Source: Pelobacter propionicus DSM 2379 (GTDB lineage: Bacteria; Desulfobacterota; Desulfuromonadia; Geobacterales; Pseudopelobacteraceae). From it: DNA of 64,000 nt. The position numbers were made by a program, and so were the translations under genes. Below are positions 9,673 to 17,556 of the stretch, one piece after another; position 1 is the stretch's first letter, and each line of letters starts with the position of its first letter. Under the pieces are notes generated by a model. It did not search any database. It was not told the DNA's origin and saw only the letters and a list, made by a program, of their open reading frames with translations. The DNA lies in assembly GCF_000015045.1 (NCBI RefSeq), contig NC_008609.1, positions 1,727,001-1,791,000 of the forward strand. Direction: 5' to 3'.

Positions 9673-10116
9673 CTAGATTTTTGTGACTTTGAGAATCTGG
9701 CCTTCGATATCCGTGACCCGCACGCTGTCTCCCACATGCAGGGTCTGCTCCGAATAGCAACTCCATTCGTCGGCACCCAGCACGGAGATGCGGAACCTGA
9801 CTACCCCCTTGCCGTAGCTGTCGTCGGTTCCGCGGATGATGATGCCGGTCTCGCCCACGATGCCTTCCTTTGACATGCCGGCATGGGTTCTGTTCCTGGG
9901 TTTGAGATATTTGAACCAGAGGGTGGTGAAGCAGACCGAAGCGATGCTCCAGAGCAGAATCTGGCCGGTTACGGGAAACCCGGGCCAGGCAGCCTTGAGA
10001 AGGCCGACCACCAGGGCGCCCAGGCCGAACCAGATGATCGTGAACGAGGGAACGATCAGTTCCAGGCCGATCAGAACAAATCCCGCGATGATCCAGTACC
10101 ACCATTCGAAGTGCAT
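9673..10116 (-). CDS. NfeD-like membrane protein (short form)
   Basis: A 147-residue protein with N-terminal membrane helices (about 5-75) and a C-terminal OB-fold domain (about 85-147), ending GDSVRVTDIEGQILKV. It lacks the ClpP-like protease domain of long NfeD proteins. It precedes the SPFH gene in the same operon, the usual arrangement, and the OB domain is thought to interact with the SPFH partner. AAGGGG lies at a suitable distance before the ATG. Its exact biochemical role is not established for the family. Confidence 0.9.
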   Translation of the reverse strand: MHFEWWYWIIAGFVLIGLELIVPSFTIIWFGLGALVVGLLKAAWPGFPVTGQILLWSIASVCFTTLWFKYLKPRNRTHAGMSKEGIVGETGIIIRGTDDSYGKGVVRFRISVLGADEWSCYSEQTLHVGDSVRVTDIEGQILKVTKI

Positions 10117-10293
10117 GTATCCGTCCCCTTGTGTGGATTGTGCCAGATACTATAGAGTACTTTTTCCAAAAGCGCGAGCGCCTGTGCGCAAATCCCCGAA
10201 TAGAACGCCCAGAAAAGGGGAGGGGAGCGCTGCAGACGTTGAACGGGCACGCCGCGAACGTCTCTGCTACGAGAGGAACGGCCGATACACTGG

Positions 10294-12621
10294 TCAGGCA
10301 TCCGGGGTGAATGTGACCACGAACAGGGCGATGTCATCGGCTCGTACCCTGGTCCTGGTAAAACGGGTCACCTCGGCCAGGATTTTATCGATAATCTCCC
10401 GCGGATGCCGTTCATGCTGCTCCGTGAGCAGTCGGCTCAGTCGGTCGCTGCCGAAGAACTCTCCCCGATCTCGTTCCGCTTCAATGACACCGTCCGTGTA
10501 CAGTAGCAGCACATCCCCTGCTTCCACCTCGATGCTGGCTTCTTCAAAGCAGACACCCCGCCTGATTCCCAGGATCAGGCCGTCGGCATCAAGTTCCTGC
10601 ACCGATTTGCCACGGGAATGGTACAGGAGCGGACGGCAGTGTCCCGCGTTGGCGTAGGAGAGCCTCTGGTTGGGCGTGTCGATGCGCGCATAGAACATAC
10701 TCAACTGCATCTCCGCACGTGACAGGTCGTTGTACAGCAGGTTGTTCACCTCGGCCAGCAGTTGTCCCGGTGTGCGTCCGGGGGTTACCTCGGCCTGGAG
10801 GACGCTGCGGGTTTCTGTCATCAGCAGGGCCGAACCGACGCTGTGGCCGGTGATGTCGGCGATGACGCAATCCACCAGCCCCTCCCGGGGGGTGAACAGG
10901 TCGTAGTAGTCACCCCCCACCTTGGCGGCTGGTTCGCAGCGGCATGCCATGAGCAGTCCGGGTAGTTCCTGGGGACACTCCTGCAGAAAGGACTGCTGGA
11001 TCTGCTGGGCAATTTCCAGTTCCCTATTGATCAGAGCGTTTTCCAGCAGCAGCTGTTCGGCTCTCTTACGCTCGGAGATGTCGCGCCCGATGGTGGAGAC
11101 GGCGATGACCCGCCCCTGGCTGTCGGTCACCGGCGAGAAGGTGAGGGACATGTGGATTCGTTCGCCATTCTTTCTCATGTGTACGGTTTCAAAATGTTCC
11201 ACATGCTCGCCGCGGCGGATCTTCTCGTGGACGCGAAGCACGTTGTCCCGCTGTTCGGGAGGAACCAGAAGGGTGACTGACTTGCCGAGCATCTCTTCCT
11301 CTCCATAGCCGAACTTGTTCGCGGCGCCCCTGTTCCAGCTGGTAATGACGCCGTCCGGCGTCTTGCCGATGATTGCGTCATCGGATGAGTCGACGATTGC
11401 CGCCAGGCGCCGGCTGCGTTCCTCGGCCCTCATGCGTCGTATGGTGTTGTAGGTCAGAAACAGGATGATCAGGGCCGAACCGACCAGGGCGGCAACCGCA
11501 CCCCAGAAGACGCTGCGCGGCACGGAGTAGCGGGAGGCGGGACTGTTGATGATAATGCTGCCCTTCGGCAGGGCGGATCGGGGAATGTGGAACCTGGACA
11601 GTTGCTGGTAGTCGAACATGAAGCTGTTGGGGCTCTTCATCACCACCGGGATGCGCTGGGGAGCTTCACCCTCCAGGATGCGCCCCGCGATTCTTGCGGC
11701 TGCCTTCCCCTGGGAAAAGCCGCTGGTCAGCATGCCCCCCACGATGCCGTTGCCCAGGTAGAAATCCCATACTCCGTAGATGGGGACTGGGCAAAGGGGC
11801 GCGAGCAGCGAGATGGCCTCGTCATACTCCAGAAACCGTCCTTTGCTGTCCTGAAAGAAGAGGGTAAAGAACACCAGGCTGTCGCTCTCAAGCTTTGCCA
11901 ATTCTTCCCTGATCTCGGGGATGGTCACGGCTTCCAGAAAGGTCAGCTCCACGCGTCTGCGGAGGGAGGGGATCAGGGATACGATCTTGCGATGCATGAT
12001 GCGACCGGTGGTCGTGGTGTCGTTGATGACGACAATTCTCCTGACCGAGGGGTGGAGTCTCAGGGCCAGGTCGAAGGTGGCTGCCAGGTCGGCCGACTCG
12101 TTGACACCGGTGAAGAGCCGCGTGCCGTGCAATTGGGACGGCTCGAAGTCATTGACCCCGCAGAATACCACCGGCGTTCCGGGAAACAGGTCGTCGCGGT
12201 AGGAGAGCAGAAAGTCGAAGGCGTCGTTGTCCGATGCGATGATCACCCGGAATTTCATGGCGCTGAATTTCAGGCGGTAGGTCTCGCGCAGCAACCCGGT
12301 ATAGCGGGGACCGGACACTCGCTTGGTATCCATATACTCGTAGTGGATCCTGGTCTTGATCCCCTGTTCGTTCAGGCTGGATGCTATGCCCTGGCTGATG
12401 TCGTCGGTCCATTTGAAGCCCTTGTGGTACGAGTGCAGCACCAGCACCTGCCTGTGCTGAGTCTCCTGTGCCGAGGCGGCGCAGGGCAGGGCGATCATCA
12501 TGATGACGGCCACAAGGAGTATCAGGGCGCCTGCCCGTTGTCCTGGCGATTGATGCAGGGAAGGAGAGGGGGGGGATGGGGCGGCTTCGAGAAGGGGCCA
12601 ACGGTGGAGGGGGCGGGGCAT
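10294..12621 (-). CDS. Membrane sensor: ABC-type binding domain, PAS, SpoIIE-type phosphatase
   Basis: A 775-residue signalling protein. Order: N-terminal signal/membrane segment (about 29-50); a periplasmic substrate-binding-like domain of the ABC_sub_bind type (about 57-345, starting VLVLHSYHKGFKWTDDI); a membrane helix (about 372-394); a PAS domain (about 405-520) with IIGKTPDGVITSWNRGA and GRDISERKRAE; a short linker helix; and a PP2C-like SpoIIE/RsbU phosphatase domain (about 560-770) with VGGDYYDLF and LLLYTDGVIEA carrying the metal aspartates. It likely converts binding of a periplasmic ligand into dephosphorylation of an anti-anti-sigma factor. No such partner is adjacent. GGAGAGG precedes the ATG at 12621. 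Confidence 0.9.
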   Translation of the reverse strand: MPRPLHRWPLLEAAPSPPSPSLHQSPGQRAGALILLVAVIMMIALPCAASAQETQHRQVLVLHSYHKGFKWTDDISQGIASSLNEQGIKTRIHYEYMDTKRVSGPRYTGLLRETYRLKFSAMKFRVIIASDNDAFDFLLSYRDDLFPGTPVVFCGVNDFEPSQLHGTRLFTGVNESADLAATFDLALRLHPSVRRIVVINDTTTTGRIMHRKIVSLIPSLRRRVELTFLEAVTIPEIREELAKLESDSLVFFTLFFQDSKGRFLEYDEAISLLAPLCPVPIYGVWDFYLGNGIVGGMLTSGFSQGKAAARIAGRILEGEAPQRIPVVMKSPNSFMFDYQQLSRFHIPRSALPKGSIIINSPASRYSVPRSVFWGAVAALVGSALIILFLTYNTIRRMRAEERSRRLAAIVDSSDDAIIGKTPDGVITSWNRGAANKFGYGEEEMLGKSVTLLVPPEQRDNVLRVHEKIRRGEHVEHFETVHMRKNGERIHMSLTFSPVTDSQGRVIAVSTIGRDISERKRAEQLLLENALINRELEIAQQIQQSFLQECPQELPGLLMACRCEPAAKVGGDYYDLFTPREGLVDCVIADITGHSVGSALLMTETRSVLQAEVTPGRTPGQLLAEVNNLLYNDLSRAEMQLSMFYARIDTPNQRLSYANAGHCRPLLYHSRGKSVQELDADGLILGIRRGVCFEEASIEVEAGDVLLLYTDGVIEAERDRGEFFGSDRLSRLLTEQHERHPREIIDKILAEVTRFTRTRVRADDIALFVVTFTPDA

Positions 12622-12924
12622 GTGATCCTCTCCTGTGAATGTGGAATCGCGACAGGTACGAGAACGTACGCAATGTACTCGCGGCGGCTCGCGGGGAGCG
12701 GATGGTGGCTGGAAGCAGCGTTTTACCGCATGGAAACAAGTATACCAAGTATTTGAGGAGTCTTAGCTCTCTGTTAAGTGAGAGTGAAACCGGTTTTGAC
12801 CTGCGTTTGAGGCGGCGGTGATAAATGGAGCAATATCAACGGATTTAAGCTGTTGTGCTGTCGTGCTGCTGTTTTTTGCCGGTTGCGGCATTTCTATTCT
12901 GGTTAAAAAATGCTGCCGTTACTC

Positions 12925-12953
12925 TTGACTTGTCCGTTGATAATGTGTATTAC
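12925..12953 (+). promoter_or_regulatory. Candidate sigma-70 promoter for the nuo operon
   Basis: TTGACT at 12925-12930 (five of six), a 17-base spacer, then TATTAC at 12948-12953 (four of six). It lies about 120 bases upstream of nuoA and leaves a long leader. Confidence 0.45.
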
Positions 12954-13001
12954 TGTTTCCGCTTTTTGGCTGGTGTTTTCTTTGTTTTTTTGTGATCGCT
13001 G

Positions 13002-13028
13002 AAACCGCATTTCTTTTTTGTGCGGTTT
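13002..13028 (+). promoter_or_regulatory. Leader hairpin upstream of nuoA
   Basis: AAACCGCA (13002-13009) pairs with TGCGGTTT (13021-13028) around a U-rich 11-base loop, about 40 bases before nuoA. It may be a 5' stabilising structure. There is no U-run after it, so it is not a normal terminator. Confidence 0.4.
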
Positions 13029-13070
13029 GTGTCGGGGCTGAGATTTAAACGGCAAGGATGAGTGACTGAT

Positions 13071-13442
13071 ATGGATATGAGCCCGTACTTTTCGTTTTTT
13101 CTGTTTCTTCTGGCGTCGGTCGGTTTTGTCGGTTTGATTGTCGGTCTGAACGCGCTCCTTGGTCCGCGCAGCGAGCCGAGCGCCATCAAGCTGGAGCCGT
13201 TCGAGTGCGGTTCCAACCCCCTGCAACAGCGCAACGTCCGTCCGCTGTCCATCAAGTACTACCCCATCGCCATCTTTTTTCTTCTGTTCGATCTGGAAGC
13301 CGTGCTTCTGTTCATCTGGGCGGTATCCGCCGGCAACCGCGACATGGCCACGCTCTCGTTGTTCTCGTTTCTGTTTTTCATGGGCGTGCTTTCTTTGGCA
13401 TTCATCTATATCTGGAAGGAAGGTGGTCTTGAATGGCGATGA
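13071..13442 (+). CDS. nuoA: NADH-quinone oxidoreductase subunit A
   Basis: A 123-residue membrane subunit of complex I with three helices (about 5-27, 62-82, 92-115). It has the conserved KLEPFECGSNP segment with the loop cysteine and the FLLFDLEAVLLFIWA helix whose acidic residues are diagnostic. Start choice is uncertain: a GTG at 13062 and ATGs at 13071 and 13077 are in frame, and AAGGA at 13054-13058 is rather far from the ATG at 13071 but too close to the GTG. First gene of the 14-gene operon; it overlaps nuoB by 10 bases. Confidence 0.93.
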   Translation: MDMSPYFSFFLFLLASVGFVGLIVGLNALLGPRSEPSAIKLEPFECGSNPLQQRNVRPLSIKYYPIAIFFLLFDLEAVLLFIWAVSAGNRDMATLSLFSFLFFMGVLSLAFIYIWKEGGLEWR

Positions 13443-13924
13443 TGGAGTATCTGACAACCCGTAAGGACGAACTGATCGGCTGGGTCCGCAAGTTCAGTAT
13501 TTTTCCCTATCCCTTCGTCACCGCCTGCTGCGGCATGGAATTCATGGCCGTTGCCTCCACCCTGTACGACACCGACCGTTTCGGTGCCGCGCTTCCCCGC
13601 TTTACCCCCCGTCAGTCCGACCTTTTGATGGTAGTCGGCACCATCACCCACAAGGAAGCCCCGGTCATTAAAAGAGTCTACGACCAGATGTGCGATCCCA
13701 AATGGGTCATGGCGTTTGGCGCCTGCGCCACCAGTGGTGGTGTCTATCGCAACTACACCGTGCTTCAGGGTGTGGACCGGATCATCCCGGTGGATATCTA
13801 CATCCCCGGCTGCCCGCCGCGCCCCGAGATGGTCATCGACGCCATCATGAAACTGCAGGACAAGATAGCCGGCGAGCGCCACCCGATCTTCCCGTACGAG
13901 AAACAGAACCCGGTCCCGGTCTGA
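13433..13924 (+). CDS. nuoB: NADH-quinone oxidoreductase subunit B
   Basis: A 163-residue peripheral subunit that holds cluster N2, the last iron-sulfur centre before quinone. Cluster ligands are visible as FVTACCGMEFMA (two adjacent cysteines), GACATSGG and YIPGCPPRPE. The product is short for the family but has all ligands. It begins inside nuoA by 10 bases. After it comes a 198-base gap with an inverted repeat before nuoC, the only large gap in the operon. Confidence 0.97.
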   Translation: MAMMEYLTTRKDELIGWVRKFSIFPYPFVTACCGMEFMAVASTLYDTDRFGAALPRFTPRQSDLLMVVGTITHKEAPVIKRVYDQMCDPKWVMAFGACATSGGVYRNYTVLQGVDRIIPVDIYIPGCPPRPEMVIDAIMKLQDKIAGERHPIFPYEKQNPVPV

Positions 13925-13949
13925 TTCCGGGAAGCGAGTAACATTATCT

Positions 13950-14037
13950 CACACGAAGCCACGAAGAAAGCAAACACGCGGTTAGAGCCTTCTGTTTGTT
14001 CGTCAGGTTTTCTTCGTGAACTTCGTGACTTCGTGTG
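13950..14037. repeat. CACGAAG-type inverted repeat between nuoB and nuoC
   Basis: CACACGAAGCCACGAAG starting at 13950 pairs with CTTCGTGACTTCGTGTG at 14021-14037 with one mismatch, and further TTCGTG copies lie at 14012-14017. The arms can form a long hairpin within the nuo transcript. A related structure is at 61277-61380, so this looks like a dispersed extragenic repeat. Confidence 0.65.
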
Positions 14038-14122
14038 CGTAATTGTTTTACCCGGTTAAACGGATCCGCGTTCCATTTTGCTTTTGTGAAGTCATTCTTT
14101 CCTGACAGTAAGAGAGAACTCC

Positions 14123-14587
14123 ATGGTCAACGAGACAATACGCACCACCGTCAGTGAGTTGTACGATCGATCCTGGGACAGTCACGGCATGCTGGTCCTT
14201 GAGACCGACGCCGGCCGTATCCTTCCCCTGATCACCCGCCTGAAGCGCTCCTTCTACTTCGATCTTCTTCTGGACATAACCGGCGTGGACTATCCCGAGC
14301 GGGACCCTCGCTTCGACGTCGTCTACCACCTGTACAGCCCGCGCAACAACGTGCGGGTCAGGATCAAGGTACCGGTCACGGAAGCCGAGCCCAACGTCCC
14401 GACCCTAACCGGCCTGTACGGTTCGGCCCGCTACATCGAGCGCGAAGTGCACGAGATGTACGGCATCGTCTCCATCGGCAACGACGACCTTCGTCCGATC
14501 CTTTTGTACGAAGGGTTCGAAGGCCATCCCCTGCGTAAAGACTACCCCATCGACAGGGAACAACCCATCGTCGAATATCGGAAATAG
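14123..14587 (+). CDS. nuoC: NADH-quinone oxidoreductase subunit C
   Basis: A 154-residue peripheral subunit of the hydrophilic arm, with the 30-kDa subunit signature seen in AREYIEREVHEMYG-like wording (here ARYIEREVHEMYGIVSIGN) and the end GHPLRKDYPIDREQP. It is a separate gene rather than the nuoCD fusion found in enterobacteria. Its stop codon is directly followed by the GTG of nuoD, so the two are translationally coupled and the products contact each other in the quinone-module. Confidence 0.96.
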   Translation: MVNETIRTTVSELYDRSWDSHGMLVLETDAGRILPLITRLKRSFYFDLLLDITGVDYPERDPRFDVVYHLYSPRNNVRVRIKVPVTEAEPNVPTLTGLYGSARYIEREVHEMYGIVSIGNDDLRPILLYEGFEGHPLRKDYPIDREQPIVEYRK

Positions 14588-15808
14588 GTGAACAGCGTGG
14601 AATACAAATCCCCGGTACGATCAAACCTGGAACAGACCGCCGACCCGAACCATGTTCTGGTCAACATGGGTCCCTCCCATCCGGCCACCCACGGCACCAT
14701 ACAGATCATCGCCGCCCTGGACGGAGAGAGAGTCGCCAAAGCCGACATCCACTGCGGCTACCTGCACCGTGGCTTCGAGAAGGAATCGGAGCACCACACC
14801 TACCACAAGATCATCCCCTTCACCGACCGTTTGAACTACTGCTCGGCCCTGAACAACAACTTCGCCTACGTGGAAGGTGTGGAGAAACTCTTAGGCATCG
14901 AACTCACGCCGCGCTGCATCTACCTGCGCACGCTCCTGGCCGAATACAACCGGGTCGCCGACCACGTCACCTGCGTTGCTGCCACTGTCATGGAAATGGG
15001 CGCCATGACCGCGTTTTTGTACCTGATGACCATCCGCGACTATATCTTCGAGCACTTGAATCAGCTCACCGGCGCGCGCCTCACCTACTCCTTTGCCCGT
15101 GTCGGCGGCTTAAAGAACGACCTGCCCGACGGCTGGCTGGAGCGGCTGGAAGAGATCCTGCAGTTCACCGAGAAGTACTGCGGCCGCATCCACGGGCTTC
15201 TGGACCGTAACCGCATCTTCATCGACCGTACCCGCGACGTGGGCGCCATGAGTCCCGAGCACGCGCTCAACTGGGGCTACACCGGCCCGATCCTGCGCTC
15301 CACCGGCGCCAAGATCGACATCAGGAAAGACAACCCGTATCTCGCCTATGCCGACCTTGACTTCGAAGTCCCCGTCGGTATCAAGGGGGACAACTACGAC
15401 CGTTACTACGTGCGCATGCGCGAGATCGACGAATCAATCTCCATGGTCAGGCAGTGCATGAAGAAACTTCCCGACGGCCCGGTCAACATCGACGACCGCC
15501 GGATCATGTATCCCACCAAAGACAAGGTCTACACCAAGATCGAATACCTGATCAGCCACTTCAAACTGGTCATCGACGGCATCCAGGTACCTGCCGGCGA
15601 AATCTACGTAAGCCACGAAGCGCCCAACGGCGAGCTCGGCTTCTACCTGATCAGCGACGGCAGCGGCCGTCCCTACAAACTGCATGTCAGAAGTCCCAGC
15701 TTCGCGCACATGGGTGGCATGCACACCCTGCTGGAGGGATATCAAGTCGCCGACGTCATCGCCACCTTCGGCTCCATGAACATGATCGGCGGGGAGTGTG
15801 ACCGATGA
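14588..15808 (+). CDS. nuoD: NADH-quinone oxidoreductase subunit D
   Basis: A 406-residue subunit, homologous to the large subunit of NiFe hydrogenase but without metal, that forms the quinone-binding cavity with NuoB. It has NMGPSHPATHGT near the start (the histidine-containing quinone loop), GYLHRGFEK, and the C-terminal PSFAHMGGMHTLLEGY and GSMNMIGGECDR end, which is the mature C terminus of the family. The start is GTG at 14588, with no gap after nuoC. It overlaps nuoE by four bases. Confidence 0.97.
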   Translation: MNSVEYKSPVRSNLEQTADPNHVLVNMGPSHPATHGTIQIIAALDGERVAKADIHCGYLHRGFEKESEHHTYHKIIPFTDRLNYCSALNNNFAYVEGVEKLLGIELTPRCIYLRTLLAEYNRVADHVTCVAATVMEMGAMTAFLYLMTIRDYIFEHLNQLTGARLTYSFARVGGLKNDLPDGWLERLEEILQFTEKYCGRIHGLLDRNRIFIDRTRDVGAMSPEHALNWGYTGPILRSTGAKIDIRKDNPYLAYADLDFEVPVGIKGDNYDRYYVRMREIDESISMVRQCMKKLPDGPVNIDDRRIMYPTKDKVYTKIEYLISHFKLVIDGIQVPAGEIYVSHEAPNGELGFYLISDGSGRPYKLHVRSPSFAHMGGMHTLLEGYQVADVIATFGSMNMIGGECDR

Positions 15809-16269
15809 GCTGTATAGAAGAGAAATTCGCCCAATTGCGCGCCACCTACCCCAAGGAGCTGAACTCCTCCCTGGTCATGCCTTTCTTAAGGATCATGCTG
15901 GACGAGAAGAAGAGCCTTGGCGAGAGCGACGCCGTCTTCATCGCCAACTACCTGGGTCTTCCGGCCATGCAGGTCAAAGAAGCGCTCACCTGGTACACCA
16001 TGTTCTACCGCCACCCGGTGGGCACGCACGTCATCAAGGTCTGCCGCAACATCGCCTGCTCCCTCATGGGCGCCGAGCGGATCATCGACCACCTCTCCCA
16101 GAAACTGGGTATCAAACCGGGCGAGACCACCGCTGACGGCCGTTTCACCCTGCTTCTCGTCGAATGCCTGGCCTCCTGCGGCACCGCCCCGGTCATGCAG
16201 ATCGACGACACCTATCACGAGCAACTGACCGAAGCAAAAATCGATCAGATCTTGAAGGGGCTTTCATGA
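15805..16269 (+). CDS. nuoE: NADH-quinone oxidoreductase subunit E
   Basis: A 154-residue thioredoxin-like subunit with one [2Fe-2S] cluster (N1a). The ligands are CRNIAC in the middle and ECLASCGTAP near residue 125. It is part of the NADH-oxidising module with NuoF and NuoG. It overlaps nuoD and nuoF by four bases each (ATGA junctions). Confidence 0.96.
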   Translation: MSCIEEKFAQLRATYPKELNSSLVMPFLRIMLDEKKSLGESDAVFIANYLGLPAMQVKEALTWYTMFYRHPVGTHVIKVCRNIACSLMGAERIIDHLSQKLGIKPGETTADGRFTLLLVECLASCGTAPVMQIDDTYHEQLTEAKIDQILKGLS

Positions 16270-17549
16270 CAAGCGAGAGAATCTTCTTCAATTTCCCCGT
16301 AACCGCCGACTCCCATACGCTTAAAGCGTACCAGGGGCGTGGCGGCTACCAGGCCCTTGAGAACGCCCTCAAGACCCTGCAGCCCATCGACGTGGAGAAG
16401 GAAGTCATGGCATCGGGTCTTCGTGGCCGCGGCGGCGCCGGCTTCCCCACCGGCAGCAAATGGTCCTTCGTCAACAAGAAGGCCCCCGTCGTCTACCTCT
16501 GCTGCAACGCCGACGAAGGGGAGCCGGGCACCTTCAAAGACCGCTGGATCTTCGAGCACAACTCCCACCAGCTCATCGAAGGGATGATCCTGGCCGCCTA
16601 CGCGCTTAACGTCAGAAACGCCTTCATCTACATCAGGGGTGAATTCGACCTCTCCTTCAGAAGGCTCATGGACGCCATGAGTGAGGCCTACAAAGCCGGC
16701 TACCTGGGCGAGAACATCCTGGGCAGCTCCTTCTCCTGCGACATCCGGGTCATGCAGGGTGGCGGCGCCTACGTCTGCGGCGAGGAATCCAGCCTTTATA
16801 CATCCATCGAAGGCTTCAAGGGCTACCCGCGCAACAAGCCGCCCTTCCCGGCCGTGCAGGGCCTCTACAAAGCCCCCACCGTCGTCAACAACGTGGAGAC
16901 CTTGGCCAACGTTCCCTGGATCATGACCAACGGCGCCAAGGCCTTTAGCGCCATGGGCACCGAGAAGCACCCCGGCACCAAGATCTTCGGCGTCTCCGGC
17001 CACGTCAAAAAACCGGGCCTGTATGAACTTCCCCTGGGCTACCCCTTAAAGAAACTGATCTTCGAGGAGTGCGGCGGAATCCTGAACGGCAAAGAGCTCA
17101 AAGCCGTCATCCCGGGCGGCTCCTCCACCCCGATTCTCTTGCCCCAAGACGTGGAGACCGCCAACCTGGATGCCGAATGCCTCTCCACCTACCGCACCAT
17201 GCTCGGTTCCGGCGGGGTCATCGTCATCGCCGAAGGGGTCTGCATGGTCAGACTGCTGCACACGCTAAGCCGCTTCTACGCCCACGAATCCTGCGGCCAG
17301 TGCACCCCCTGCCGCGAGGGAAGCGCCTGGATGAACGACATCATCAGCCGCATCGTAGCTGGCAAGGGAGTCAAGGGAGACCTGGAGAGTCTGGAGCGGA
17401 TCACCAAGGGCATCATGGGCAACACCGTCTGCGCCCTGGGCGACGCCGCCTCCATGCCGGTCATAAACTTCATCACGAAATTCAGAGCGGAATTCGACTA
17501 CTACATCGAACACGGTCGTTCCATGAACGACGGTCGTTTGGAAATCTGA
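16266..17549 (+). CDS. nuoF: NADH-quinone oxidoreductase subunit F
   Basis: A 427-residue subunit that binds NADH, FMN and cluster N3, where electrons enter complex I. Visible motifs: GLRGRGGAGFPTGSKW (NADH/FMN loop), CNADEGEPGTFKDR, GEESSLYTSIEG and SCGQCTPCREG with a further downstream cysteine for N3. The start at 16266 (ATGACAAGC) overlaps nuoE by four bases; an upstream extension of the open frame lies inside nuoE and is not used. Confidence 0.97.
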   Translation: MTSERIFFNFPVTADSHTLKAYQGRGGYQALENALKTLQPIDVEKEVMASGLRGRGGAGFPTGSKWSFVNKKAPVVYLCCNADEGEPGTFKDRWIFEHNSHQLIEGMILAAYALNVRNAFIYIRGEFDLSFRRLMDAMSEAYKAGYLGENILGSSFSCDIRVMQGGGAYVCGEESSLYTSIEGFKGYPRNKPPFPAVQGLYKAPTVVNNVETLANVPWIMTNGAKAFSAMGTEKHPGTKIFGVSGHVKKPGLYELPLGYPLKKLIFEECGGILNGKELKAVIPGGSSTPILLPQDVETANLDAECLSTYRTMLGSGGVIVIAEGVCMVRLLHTLSRFYAHESCGQCTPCREGSAWMNDIISRIVAGKGVKGDLESLERITKGIMGNTVCALGDAASMPVINFITKFRAEFDYYIEHGRSMNDGRLEI

Positions 17550-17556
17550 AGGCGCC

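Larger units (their letters stand above)
12622..13070. other. 449-bp divergent region upstream of the nuo operon
   Basis: It separates the minus-strand sensor from nuoA and holds the nuo promoter candidate (12925-12953) and a leader hairpin (13002-13028). The stretch 12820-13050 is AT- and T-rich compared with the genes around it. No convincing gene was seen. Confidence 0.55.
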
